Part shown: positions 36,687 through 44,695 of the stretch, in pieces
Numbering within the stretch: the first letter of the stretch is position 1
How the letters are laid out: each line of letters begins with the position of its first letter
Source of the DNA: Hamadaea tsunoensis DSM 44101
Lineage (GTDB): Bacteria; Actinomycetota; Actinomycetes; Mycobacteriales; Micromonosporaceae
DNA length: 64,000 bases
Reading direction: 5' to 3'
NCBI RefSeq assembly: GCF_000428945.1
Contig: NZ_AUAX01000005.1
Span: forward strand, 419,833 to 483,832
Program-made: the position numbers and the translations under genes
The notes under the pieces: generated by a model
Databases searched by the model: none
Told to the model about the DNA's origin: nothing
Seen by the model: the letters and a program-made list of their open reading frames with translations, nothing else

Positions 36687-38423
36687 ATGGCCCGTCGCAA
36701 CGATGCGGTCGCCGCGCTGCTCGAGGAGTACGCCGACCTGCTGGTGATCACCGGCGGGGGCGACGCCTTCAAGATCCGTTCATACGAGAAGGCGGCCCGG
36801 TCGGTCGCCGGCTTCCACGACGACGTGTCCACGATGGACGCCGCCGCGATCGGCAAGATCCCGCAGGTCGGCAAGTCCATCGGCGCGAAGATCATCGAGT
36901 ATCTGACCACCGGGAAGATCGCCGCGTTGGAGAAGTTGCGCGAGCAGATCCCACCCGGCGCGCGTACGCTCATCGAGATTCCGGGGCTGGGGCCCAAGAA
37001 GGCGGTCACGCTCAGCCGGGAACTGGGCGTCTCCTCGATCGACGAGCTCTCCGCGGCCATCGCCGCCGGCCGCCTGGACGGGTTGCCGGGGTTCGGCGCG
37101 AAGACGGCCGAGAACATCCTGCACGGCATCGAGCTGCTGCGGCGCAACGAGGGGCGTGTCCTCATCGACACCGCCACGCGAGTCGCCGAGGAGATCGTGG
37201 CCCACCTGTCCGGCGTACCCGGCTGTGTCGCGTGCACCTTCGCCGGCTCCCTGCGCCGGTCCCGCGACACCATCGGCGACGTCGACATCCTGGCCGCCGC
37301 CACGGATTCCGAGCCGCTGATGGAGGCGTTCCGGTCGGCGCCCTATGCCTTCGAGATCATCGGCAGCGGCCCGACCAAGACCTCCCTGCGTACGCGGCAG
37401 GGCCTGCAGGTCGACCTCCGCGTCGTCCAGCCCGAGGTGTGGGGCGCGGCCCTGCAGTACTTCACGGGATCGCGCGAGCACAACATCCGCGTACGCGAGA
37501 TCGCCGTCCACAAGGGGTTGAAGCTCTCGGAGTACGGGCTGTTCGACGCCGCCTCCGGGGAACTCATCGTGGCCGCGACCGAGGAGGAGGTCTACGAGCG
37601 CCTCGGGCTGCCGTGGATCCCGCCCCCGCTGCGCGAGGACCGCGGCGAGGTCAAGGCGGCCCTCAAAGGCGAACTGCCGGAACTCGTGCGGATCAGTGAT
37701 CTCCGGGGCGACCTGCACAGCCACACCGACCTCACCGACGGCGTGGCCCCGCTGCGCACGATGGTGGCGGCGGCGCGCAAGCGCGGACTCGCGTACTTCG
37801 CGATCACCGACCATGCCCCGAACCTGACGATGCAGCGGATGACCACCGAGAAGATGCTCGCCCAGCGCGAGGAGGTCCGGGCGCTGGCCGCCGAGACCGA
37901 CGTCGTCGGCGACATGGTGCTGCTGCACGGCTCCGAGCTGAACATCGACCCGGACGGCGCGGTCGACTGGGACGGCGACTTCCTGGCCGGCTTCGACGTG
38001 CTCGTCGCCTCCGTGCACTCCCACTTCGGGCTGCCGGCCGACGAGCAGACCCGGCGGCTGGTGCGGGCGTGCGAGAACGCGTACGTGAACGTGATCGGGC
38101 ATCCGCGGGCCCGCTCGATCGGCAAGCGGGAGCCCATCGACGCGGACTGGGACGCGGTCTTCGAGGCCGCCGCCGCGACGGGTACGGCGATGGAGATCAA
38201 CTGCTTCCCGGACCGGCTCGACCTCTCCGACGACATGGTGCTGCGCGCCAGGCGGCACGGGGTGAGGTTCGCGATCGACACCGACTGCCACTCGGTGCGC
38301 AACATGGAGAACATCCGGTACGGGGTCGGGACCGCGCAGCGAGGGTGGGTGACGGCCGACGAGGTGATCAACACCTGGCCGCTCGACCGGCTCCGCGCCT
38401 TCATCGCCGCCAAGCGCCCGTAG
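36687..38423 (+). CDS. polX: PolX, family X DNA polymerase with PHP domain
   Basis: 578 residues, usual for bacterial PolX. Order: N-terminal 8-kDa helix-hairpin-helix domain (about 1-85), fingers with a second HhH (P-G-L-G-P-K-K-A at about 98), palm with the metal motif G-D-V-D-I-L (about 196-201), then a PHP domain from about 335 (D-L-H-S-H-T-D-L-T-D-G) with further metal His/Asp residues (I-T-D-H-A-P, H-G-S-E-L-N, V-H-S-H-F, D-T-D-C-H-S). It fills gaps in base excision repair and proofreads or trims 3' ends via PHP. All metal ligands are present. Confidence 0.93.
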   Translation: MARRNDAVAALLEEYADLLVITGGGDAFKIRSYEKAARSVAGFHDDVSTMDAAAIGKIPQVGKSIGAKIIEYLTTGKIAALEKLREQIPPGARTLIEIPGLGPKKAVTLSRELGVSSIDELSAAIAAGRLDGLPGFGAKTAENILHGIELLRRNEGRVLIDTATRVAEEIVAHLSGVPGCVACTFAGSLRRSRDTIGDVDILAAATDSEPLMEAFRSAPYAFEIIGSGPTKTSLRTRQGLQVDLRVVQPEVWGAALQYFTGSREHNIRVREIAVHKGLKLSEYGLFDAASGELIVAATEEEVYERLGLPWIPPPLREDRGEVKAALKGELPELVRISDLRGDLHSHTDLTDGVAPLRTMVAAARKRGLAYFAITDHAPNLTMQRMTTEKMLAQREEVRALAAETDVVGDMVLLHGSELNIDPDGAVDWDGDFLAGFDVLVASVHSHFGLPADEQTRRLVRACENAYVNVIGHPRARSIGKREPIDADWDAVFEAAAATGTAMEINCFPDRLDLSDDMVLRARRHGVRFAIDTDCHSVRNMENIRYGVGTAQRGWVTADEVINTWPLDRLRAFIAAKRP

Positions 38424-38533
38424 GCTTCGCCCGCCGGCTGCATGATCGTTTACGCTTCCGGGGTGCGTAGACGGCCCTTGGCCGCCGACGGCCCGGCCTG
38501 GCTTTGTCCCGACTGTCCGGCAAGGAGTGCGAT

Positions 38534-38601
38534 CTTGACGGATGTGGCGAAACTGACGCTTCCCGGCCGCCGTTAGGGACAGTTTCGCCACACCCGTCAA
38601 G
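38534..38601. repeat. Inverted repeat with 22-bp arms
   Basis: Arms 38534-38555 and 38580-38601 pair at 21 of 22 positions around a 24-base GC-rich loop. The arm starts CTTGACGGATG, nearly the same as in the next hairpin at 38665. It could terminate polX transcription. Confidence 0.85.
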
Positions 38602-38664
38602 GTCATGTCGCCGATGGCCGGCGTCTTTCCGCATTTGTCCGAGTGATGCGGGCTGCGGTGGGGC

Positions 38665-38742
38665 TGGATCTTGACGGGTGTCCGGAAAGAAACATCATTC
38701 TGGCCCGGGTGACGCCACTTTCCGGGCATCCGTCAAGATCCA
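38665..38742. repeat. Inverted repeat with 25-bp arms
   Basis: Arms 38665-38689 and 38718-38742 pair at 23 of 25 positions. The shared start GATCTTGACGG links it to the hairpin at 38534, but the inner parts differ, so these are two diverged members of one repeat type or two insertions with similar ends. Confidence 0.85.
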
Positions 38743-38775
38743 CACTTGCGGACGCTGGCCAACCCCATGATCGAG

Positions 38776-38961
38776 GCGACTGTCCGATACGGCCGCCCCG
38801 GACGCTCGCCAGCTGGTGATCGATAACGGCCGGGATGTCATTTTGCGCTCCCGCCCTAGATCGATCGCGGCGGACGTGCAGCCAGGGCCCGGTTACTGCA
38901 TCCGAGGCGTTTTCGATCTTGGGCTTTAGCGGAGTTCTACATCCCCACCGCAGTCGATCAC
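38776..38961. repeat. Composite repeat, family B copy 1
   Basis: GCGACTGTCCGATA (38776-38789) is followed after exactly 40 bases (start to start) by GTGATCG...CGG...GGGATGT...TTTTGCG (38816-38846). The same two blocks at the same spacing recur at 63887-63957. The second block is also the left arm of a weak inverted repeat (38816-38863 with 38914-38961, 33 of 48 pairs). Confidence 0.65.
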
Positions 38962-39040
38962 GCCCAACCCTGCGCCACCGCCCCCACAGCCCGCGATGCG
39001 GGAACGATCATCCGGCCCATGGGACGCGTTCACTGCCACC

Positions 39041-39189
39041 GTGATCATTTACGGCTAAGGTGCGATTTCAGTCCCCTGTTGCATGATCATTTACGCGCCA
39101 GGTGCCACCAAGGGCCCTATGCGCACTCCAGAACCGTCAACGATCATGCAATGCGGGCCGGAAATCACACCTTGCCCGTAAACGATCAA
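39041..39189. repeat. 149-bp interrupted palindrome
   Basis: Outer arms 39041-39069 and 39161-39189 pair at 24 of 29 positions; inner arms 39079-39095 and 39135-39151 pair at 15 of 17. Both are centred on base 39115, next to AGGGCCCT (39111-39118), so they form one long symmetric element. It lies 29 bases from the end of the CDF gene. Confidence 0.82.
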
Positions 39190-39218
39190 GAAAACAGTGA
39201 TCACGTCTCCGTCAACGG

Positions 39219-40718
39219 TCATCGGCGCGCGGTACGCGAGGCCGCGCCGTGCGTACTCTCCCGGTGGTGTTCGAGCTCGTCGTGGTGGTCGTCGCCGACC
39301 GGGTCCGCGTGCACGAACGCGCGGGTGAGCCGGGGGATCGCGTGCATCAGCCGGTGCTCGGCGTCGACGGCGATGGTGTGCGCCTGGGCGACCGGGATGC
39401 CGCCGTCGACGGAGATCTCGCATTCGGCCCGCAGCTGGTGCCCGATCCATCGCAGGTGGACGTCGCCGATGGCCTGTACGCCGGGCGTCTCGCGGAGTAC
39501 GGAACCGGCCTTGGCCACGAGGTCGGGGTCGACGGCGTCCATGAGCCGGCGGTAGACCTCGCGGGCGGCGTCGCGCAGCACGAAGAGGATGGCGATCGTG
39601 ATCAGCAGGCCGACGACGGGGTCGGCCCACCGCCAGCCGAGGGCCACACCGCCCGCGCCGACGAGCACGGCCAGCGACGTGAACCCGTCCGTACGCGCAT
39701 GCAGCCCGTCCGCGACCAGCGCGGCCGAGCCGATCCGGCGGCCGACCGAGATGCGGTAGCGGGCGACGAGCTCGTTGCCCGCGAACCCGATGAGGGCCGC
39801 GACGGCGACGAAGCCGAGGTAGGAGACGTCGGACGGGTGCAGGAGGCGCTGGACGGCCTCGTAGCCGGCGATGATCGCGGAACCGGCGATGAAGACGACG
39901 ATGACGATGCCGGCCAGGTCTTCGGCCCGCCCGAACCCGTACGTGTAGCGGGTCGTCGGTGTGCGCCGGCCGAGGACGAACGCGATGCCCAGCGGTACGG
40001 CGGTCAGCGCGTCGGCGACGTTGTGCAGGGTGTCGCCGAGCAGGGCCACGGAACCGGAGAAGGCCACGACGACGCCCTGCAGGATCGCGGTCACGCCGAG
40101 GACGGCGAGGGAGATCCAGAGGGCGCGCGTTCCCTCCTTGGACGTCTCCATGGCGGAGTCGACCTTGTCGTGCGAGTCGTGCGAGTGCGGGGCGACGAGG
40201 TGCTTCAGCTTCGCCCAGAGCCCGCCGTGCTCATGGTCGTGGTCCCCGTGGTCATGCCCGTGGTCCCCGTGGTCGTGCCCGTGGTCCCCATGGTCGTGCC
40301 CGTGATTTCCATGACCGTGGTCCCCATGACCGGGGTCCGCATGACCGTGATCGCCGTGATCCCCGTGATCGTGACCGCCGTGCGAGTGGTCGCCATGGTC
40401 GTGATCCTCATGCGAGTGCCCATCATGCGACTGGTCGTCATGGGAGTGTTCGTCATGGGAGTGCTCGTCATGCGAGTGCTCATCGTGCGCGTGCTCGTCG
40501 TGGGCATGACCGTCCCCATGGGAGTGATCATCGTGATCGTCCTCATGGGAGTGATCGTGGCCGGCGCCGTCGTGGTCCCCGTGCTCGGCGTGATCACGTC
40601 CGGCCTGCTCGACGCCGTGGTCGTGCCCGTGGTCGTCCTCGTGATCATGTTCATGACCGTCATGGTCGTGCACATGTGGATCGGCCTTGAGTCGAGTTTC
40701 GCGCGCGTCGCCGCTCAT
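39219..40718 (-). CDS. CDF zinc-type cation efflux protein with an extreme His-rich N-terminus
   Basis: 499 residues against about 300 for a usual CDF. Residues about 14-165 hold roughly 55 His plus many Asp/Glu in units such as D-E-H-S-H and G-D-H-G-H-D-H. Then follows a normal CDF core: six membrane segments with the site-A H-N-V-A-D-A and H-A-R-T-D-G motifs, and a C-terminal domain with G-D-V-H-L-R-W and H-A-D-P. It exports Zn2+ or a similar metal for protons; the tail should bind many metal ions. It starts 4 bases inside the MFS gene. Confidence 0.9.
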   Translation of the reverse strand: MSGDARETRLKADPHVHDHDGHEHDHEDDHGHDHGVEQAGRDHAEHGDHDGAGHDHSHEDDHDDHSHGDGHAHDEHAHDEHSHDEHSHDEHSHDDQSHDGHSHEDHDHGDHSHGGHDHGDHGDHGHADPGHGDHGHGNHGHDHGDHGHDHGDHGHDHGDHDHEHGGLWAKLKHLVAPHSHDSHDKVDSAMETSKEGTRALWISLAVLGVTAILQGVVVAFSGSVALLGDTLHNVADALTAVPLGIAFVLGRRTPTTRYTYGFGRAEDLAGIVIVVFIAGSAIIAGYEAVQRLLHPSDVSYLGFVAVAALIGFAGNELVARYRISVGRRIGSAALVADGLHARTDGFTSLAVLVGAGGVALGWRWADPVVGLLITIAILFVLRDAAREVYRRLMDAVDPDLVAKAGSVLRETPGVQAIGDVHLRWIGHQLRAECEISVDGGIPVAQAHTIAVDAEHRLMHAIPRLTRAFVHADPVGDDHHDELEHHRESTHGAASRTARR

Positions 40719-41875
40719 GCTGTCAGCGTACCGATGCGGGTGCGGAGGGCTGGAGCCGCGACCGCCACGAACGCCGTCAGGACCACCGGCACGACGAGCG
40801 CCGCCCGCAAGCCGGCGAACTGGGCGGCTGCCCCGATGACGACCGGGCCGACGACGAATCCGGCGTACCCCATGCTGGCCACGGTGGCGATCGCACGGCC
40901 GGCCTGGGCGCTGTCGCGGTTGGCCGCGGCCGAGAACACCTGCGGCGCGATGCACGCGAGACCCAGCCCGAGCAGGCCGAAGCCGACTACTCCGGCCCAC
41001 GGTCGCGCGATGAGCAGCGCCAGGCCGAGTCCGGCCGCGGCGAGCAGGGCGCTGAGGCGTACCAGGGTGGTCGCGCCCCAGTCCGTGGCGAGGCGGTCGC
41101 CCACGAGCCGGCCCGCCATCATCGAGATCGCGAAGGCGGCGTACGCGGCCGCGGCGAATCCGGCCGACGACAGCAGGTTGTCGCGCAGGTAGACGCTGCT
41201 CCAGTCGGCCGCGGCCCCCTCGCCGACCAGGCAGCAGAAGGCGAGTACGCCGAGCAGGAACACCCCCGGCACCCGACCGTGCTGCTCGGATCCGCGCGGT
41301 ACGGGAGGCGTACGCCGGATCCACAGGGTGGACCACAGAGCGAGCGCCGCCACGCCGAGCCCGACCAGGACGAAGGTCGTGCGGGCACTGAGACCGGCGT
41401 GGGCGGCGAGGCCGCCGAGGGCCGCGCCGAGGAAGCCGCCGACGCTGTAGACGGCGTGGAAGGACGTGATGATCGGCCGCCCGTACGCCTGCTGCACCTC
41501 GACGGCGTTCGCGTTCATGGACACGTTGAGCAGGCCGTGGATTGTGCCGAAGACGTAGAGGGCGAGGCAGAGCAGCACGAGGCCGGCGGCGAGCGACGGC
41601 AGGACGAGCCCGGCCCCCTCCAGCAGCGCGGCCGGTACGAGGACGGTGGCGCTGCCGAGCCGGTCGACGAGCCGGCCGGACAGCAGCTGGCCGGTGATCG
41701 CGCCGGCGGCGAAGGCGAGCAGGGCGAGGCTCAGCCGGCCGTCGGTGAGGCCGAGGTTGTGCTTGATCGCGGGGATGCGGGCCGTCCAGGTGCCCAGCGC
41801 GGTGCCGAAGAGCAGGAACGCGAGGGCGGTGGCGAGGCGGGCGCGGGACAGCGTGGGAGCGCTCTCACGGGGCAT
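40715..41875 (-). CDS. MFS transporter (FucP/YbjJ-like)
   Basis: 386 residues, about 12 membrane segments. G-R-L-V-D-R-L-G (motif A-like, near 66) and S-F-H-A-V-Y-S-V-G-G-F-L-G-A (near 140) match the group that includes E. coli YbjJ. The substrate is unknown. ATG at 41875 is preferred; the long upstream frame is a shadow of mgtC. The CDF gene overlaps its stop by 4 bases, so the two are coupled. Confidence 0.82.
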   Translation of the reverse strand: MPRESAPTLSRARLATALAFLLFGTALGTWTARIPAIKHNLGLTDGRLSLALLAFAAGAITGQLLSGRLVDRLGSATVLVPAALLEGAGLVLPSLAAGLVLLCLALYVFGTIHGLLNVSMNANAVEVQQAYGRPIITSFHAVYSVGGFLGAALGGLAAHAGLSARTTFVLVGLGVAALALWSTLWIRRTPPVPRGSEQHGRVPGVFLLGVLAFCCLVGEGAAADWSSVYLRDNLLSSAGFAAAAYAAFAISMMAGRLVGDRLATDWGATTLVRLSALLAAAGLGLALLIARPWAGVVGFGLLGLGLACIAPQVFSAAANRDSAQAGRAIATVASMGYAGFVVGPVVIGAAAQFAGLRAALVVPVVLTAFVAVAAPALRTRIGTLTA

Positions 41876-41913
41876 CGTCCCACTCAACTCCGTGCGCCCG
41901 CGCAGCACAAGAT

Positions 41914-42549
41914 CTATCGGCGGATTTCCACGCCGCGGACGCCGGGCAGCGACCGCAGATGCTCGCCGACGACGGTCAGGCTGTCGCCGTCCGGCTGCCC
42001 CGCGAGTACCAGGCTCTGGCCGGTCGCATCGTAGCTGACCTGCAGGACCCGGGCCTTGCGGAGGACCGCGACGGCGTCGCGCTCGACCATGTCGAGGGGC
42101 GCGTCCGGTTCGAGGCTCAGCCGGATCTCCAGGCTCCGCCGGGACGGCACGACCTCCTGCTCGATCCGCTTGATCAGCCACAGCACGAGCAGCGCCGCGA
42201 CCGTGGCGGCGACCGGCGCGAACCACCATTTCAGGCCGACGGCCAGGCCGATCGCCGCGGTCACCCAGAGGGACGCGGCCGTGGTCAGACCGCGTACGGT
42301 GATGCCGTCGCGCAGGATCGCGCCGCCGCCGAGGAAGCCGATGCCGGTCACGACCTGAGCCGCGATGCGCGTCGGGTCGCTGCCGCCGACACCCACCCCG
42401 GCCAGCGTGAACAGCGCCGCACCCAGGCAGACGAGCATGTGCGTACGCAGGCCGGCGGTCTGCGCGTTGAGCTCCCGCTCCAGCCCGATCGCCGCGCCGA
42501 GGAAAGCCGCGACCGTCAGCTGAGCCACCACGGTCCACATGGGGTTCAT
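41914..42549 (-). CDS. MgtC/SapB-family membrane protein
   Basis: 211 residues. The family core is seen in the first 130: G-L-E-R-E (near 22-26), G-L-R-T-H-M-L-V, G-I-G-F-L-G-G-G-A-I and L-W-V-T-A-A-I-G. The C-terminal 75 residues form a soluble ACT-like domain, as in MgtC proper. Family members link Mg2+ stress, phosphate and ATP balance. It overlaps the nei2 stop by 4 bases. Confidence 0.88.
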   Translation of the reverse strand: MNPMWTVVAQLTVAAFLGAAIGLERELNAQTAGLRTHMLVCLGAALFTLAGVGVGGSDPTRIAAQVVTGIGFLGGGAILRDGITVRGLTTAASLWVTAAIGLAVGLKWWFAPVAATVAALLVLWLIKRIEQEVVPSRRSLEIRLSLEPDAPLDMVERDAVAVLRKARVLQVSYDATGQSLVLAGQPDGDSLTVVGEHLRSLPGVRGVEIRR

Positions 42550-43331
42550 CCTCGCTCAGCTGGCGCCGGTTGGCAGGTGGGACACCAGTAGGTGATCCGT
42601 TCGCCCTGGTCGGCCGAGCGGATCGGCGTACCGCAGCGGCGGCAGGGCAGGTTCCGGCGGCCGTAGACGTAGGTCGTCTCGCCCCGCCGCAGCGACCCCG
42701 TCGTGCTCTGCGTCCACCGGCCCAGGTTCGCCGTCAGCAGCTCCCGGGCCAGACCGACCAGCGCCGCCAGGTCGGGCACGTCGCGTACCGGCGTCCACGG
42801 CCACACCCGCCGGATGAACAGGATCTCCGCCTTGTAGAGATTGCCGATCCCCGCGAGGTTCCGCTGGTCCAGCAGGGCCTCGGCGATCTGCCGGTCCGGC
42901 TGCGCGGCCAGCCTCCGCCGCGCCTCCGCCGGGTCCCAGTCGTCCGCGCACAGGTCCGGTCCGAGGAAGCCGGTCAGTTTCGCTTCTTCCCGCGTACGCA
43001 CAAGGCTCAGCTCGTGCAGGTGATAGCCCACCGCCACGACGTCCCGCGTACGCAGCACGACCCGGATGGTGTGGCCGGGACCGCCGGTCCAGCGGGCGCC
43101 GGGCGCGTACACCTTCCACGAACCGTCCATGCGCAGGTGCGAGTGCAGCGTCCACTCGTCGACCCGGAGCAGGAGATGCTTGCCGCGGCAGGCCGACTCG
43201 ACGACGGTCTTCCCGGTCAGGTCGGCCGTCGCCAGCTGCGGCACGCGGAACTCCGAACCGGTCAGCACCTGCCCGGTGAGCGCCTTGGCCAGCACCTGAG
43301 CCGTATTCCAGACGGTGTCTCCCTCGGGCAT
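42546..43331 (-). CDS. nei2: Endonuclease VIII-type DNA glycosylase (Nei2/Fpg family)
   Basis: 261 residues. It starts M-P-E-G-D-T, giving the catalytic Pro2/Glu3 after Met removal, with the conserved Lys in C-R-G-K-H. The H2TH region (N-L-A-G-I-G-N-L-Y-K-A-E) and a C-terminal zinc finger (C-R-R-C...C-P-T-C) are complete. It removes oxidised pyrimidines and cuts the abasic site. It is the first gene of the minus-strand set nei2-mgtC-MFS-CDF, which mixes DNA repair with metal homeostasis. Confidence 0.92.
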   Translation of the reverse strand: MPEGDTVWNTAQVLAKALTGQVLTGSEFRVPQLATADLTGKTVVESACRGKHLLLRVDEWTLHSHLRMDGSWKVYAPGARWTGGPGHTIRVVLRTRDVVAVGYHLHELSLVRTREEAKLTGFLGPDLCADDWDPAEARRRLAAQPDRQIAEALLDQRNLAGIGNLYKAEILFIRRVWPWTPVRDVPDLAALVGLARELLTANLGRWTQSTTGSLRRGETTYVYGRRNLPCRRCGTPIRSADQGERITYWCPTCQPAPAERG

Positions 43332-43394
43332 GTCCTCCATCTTCCCGCAGATCGGCCGCGGTCTAAAAGATCTTGAGAAAAAGTTCGGGGGCGC

Positions 43395-43420
43395 TGTAGA
43401 AATCCGGGCCGCCCGTTCGA
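43395..43420 (+). promoter_or_regulatory. Possible ECF42-type promoter
   Basis: TGTAGA (43395-43400) and CGA (43418-43420) are spaced by 17 bases, close to the TGTCGA / CGA pattern described for ECF42 sigma factors. The site lies 42 bases before the DUF998 gene, whose cluster ends in an ECF42 sigma gene. One mismatch in the -35 box. Confidence 0.35.
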
Positions 43421-43461
43421 GGAGGAGGTGTAAGCGCCACCTGACCTCGAAGGAGCCCGTC

Positions 43462-44103
43462 ATGACCACCATCGCCGCCGAGTGCACCCCGGCCAGCCGG
43501 ATCACCAGGTCCCTGCTCGGCTACGGCGTACTCGCCGGGCCGTTCTACATCGTCGTGTCGCTGGCGCAGGCGTTCACGCGTACCGGGTTCGATCTGAGCC
43601 GGCACGAGTGGAGCCTGCTGGAGACCGGCCCCCGGGGCTGGATCCAGTCCGCCAACCTGATCATCACCGGGCTGATGGTGATCGCCTGCGCGATCGGGGT
43701 GGGCCGCGCGATCCCGTCGAAGTGGGGTGCCCGGCTGCTCGCGGTCTACGGCCTCGGCGCGGTCGGCGCGGGGTTCTTCACGGCCGACCCGATGCTCGGC
43801 TTCCCCGCCGGTACGCCCGACGGCCCGCCGGTGGCGCCGAGCCTGCACGGAACCCTGCACATCGTGACCGCCGGGATCGGGTTCCTCGCGATGATCGCCG
43901 CCTGCTTCGTGCTGGCCCGCCACCTGCCCGCGGGCGCCTGGCGGATCGCGACCCGGACGGTCGGCGTGCTCTTCCTGGCCGGTTTCGCCGGAGTGGCGTC
44001 CGGCGGGGGCAGCGCCGCGCTCAACATCGCCTTCACGCTCGCGATCGTGATCGTATGGACCTGGCTGGCGCTCGTCGCCCGGCACCTCTACAAGAACGCC
44101 TGA
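43462..44103 (+). CDS. DUF998 membrane protein
   Basis: 213 residues with six hydrophobic segments. G-P-F-Y-I-V-V-S-L and S-L-L-E-T-G-P-R-G-W-I-Q-S-A-N match DUF998 proteins, and F-x-A-D-P-M-x-G-F-P-A-G-T-P is conserved in them. The function is unknown. DUF998 genes often lie beside ECF42-DGPF pairs, as here. AAGGAG precedes the ATG. Confidence 0.85.
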   Translation: MTTIAAECTPASRITRSLLGYGVLAGPFYIVVSLAQAFTRTGFDLSRHEWSLLETGPRGWIQSANLIITGLMVIACAIGVGRAIPSKWGARLLAVYGLGAVGAGFFTADPMLGFPAGTPDGPPVAPSLHGTLHIVTAGIGFLAMIAACFVLARHLPAGAWRIATRTVGVLFLAGFAGVASGGGSAALNIAFTLAIVIVWTWLALVARHLYKNA

Positions 44104-44155
44104 GCCCCGTACACCTACCTAGCAGCAGTCCGAACATCGGCAGAAGGAGAAGATC

Positions 44156-44539
44156 ATGCGTTACCTGGTTCTGCTCAAGGCCGCCCAGCCCGCGACGCCG
44201 CCGCCCGGCGAGCTGATGGCAGGGATCATGCAGCTCGGCGAGGAGGCCACGAAGGCCGGCGTCCTGCTCGACACGGCGGGGCTCGCCCCGAGCGTGGCGG
44301 GAGCCCGGGTCGGTGTGGCGGGCGGTCGCCTCAGCGTCACCGACGGCCCGTTCGCCGAGGCCAAGGAAATGATCAGCTACGCCCTGTACGACGTGCGCTC
44401 CAAAGAGGAGGCCGTCGAGTGGACGAGCCGGTTCATCACCCTCCACCACGACCTGTGGGAAGGGTGGGAAGGAGAGGCGGAGGTGCTGCGGGTGTTCGGA
44501 CCCGAGGACTTCGGCCCCGACGGCACCCCCCAACTCTGA
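44156..44539 (+). CDS. DGPF/YCII-domain protein (ECF42 partner)
   Basis: 127 residues. It begins M-R-Y-L-V-L-L-K and carries the V-T-D-G-P-F-A-E-A-K-E motif (about 61-71) that names DGPF proteins. They are small YCII-fold proteins that form the conserved neighbours and targets of ECF42 sigma factors; their biochemical role is not settled. AAGGAG lies 6 bases before the ATG. The sigma gene follows after a family A hairpin. Confidence 0.9.
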   Translation: MRYLVLLKAAQPATPPPGELMAGIMQLGEEATKAGVLLDTAGLAPSVAGARVGVAGGRLSVTDGPFAEAKEMISYALYDVRSKEEAVEWTSRFITLHHDLWEGWEGEAEVLRVFGPEDFGPDGTPQL

Positions 44540-44558
44540 CCGACCCCCGCCCCGCCCC

Positions 44559-44639
44559 CAAGATCCCGTTTGGATCAGGGAAATCACCCGAATCATGGCC
44601 CAAGATTCGGGGGCGATCCCTGATCCAAACGGGATCTTG
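44559..44639. repeat. Dispersed palindromic repeat, family A copy 3
   Basis: Outer arms of 23 bases pair perfectly (CAAGATCCCG at the outer end, GGATCAGGGA at the inner end). A second 8-bp stem CCCGAATC/GATTCGGG encloses the loop ATGGCCCAA. It lies between two genes in the same direction (DGPF and ECF42), so it could limit read-through into the sigma gene. Confidence 0.92.
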
Positions 44640-44695
44640 GCTGTCGTGCACGGGTGCGCGAACGGGGAAGCAGGGTGCGCGGGCACAATCGGGGG

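Larger units (their letters stand above)
38424..39218. other. 795-bp non-coding block rich in inverted repeats
   Basis: No credible gene lies here. The block is clearly richer in A+T than its flanks and holds four large inverted-repeat structures (38534, 38665, 38816, 39041), a lone arm TGCATGATCGTTTACG (38440-38455) of the last one, and strings shared with 63.6-63.96 kb. It separates polX from the end of the CDF gene. Confidence 0.75.

Noticed and set aside
40203..40680. His-rich DNA tract as a non-coding minisatellite
   Set aside because: It stays in frame with the CDF core, shows codon-position GC bias, and His-rich stretches are typical of CDF proteins.
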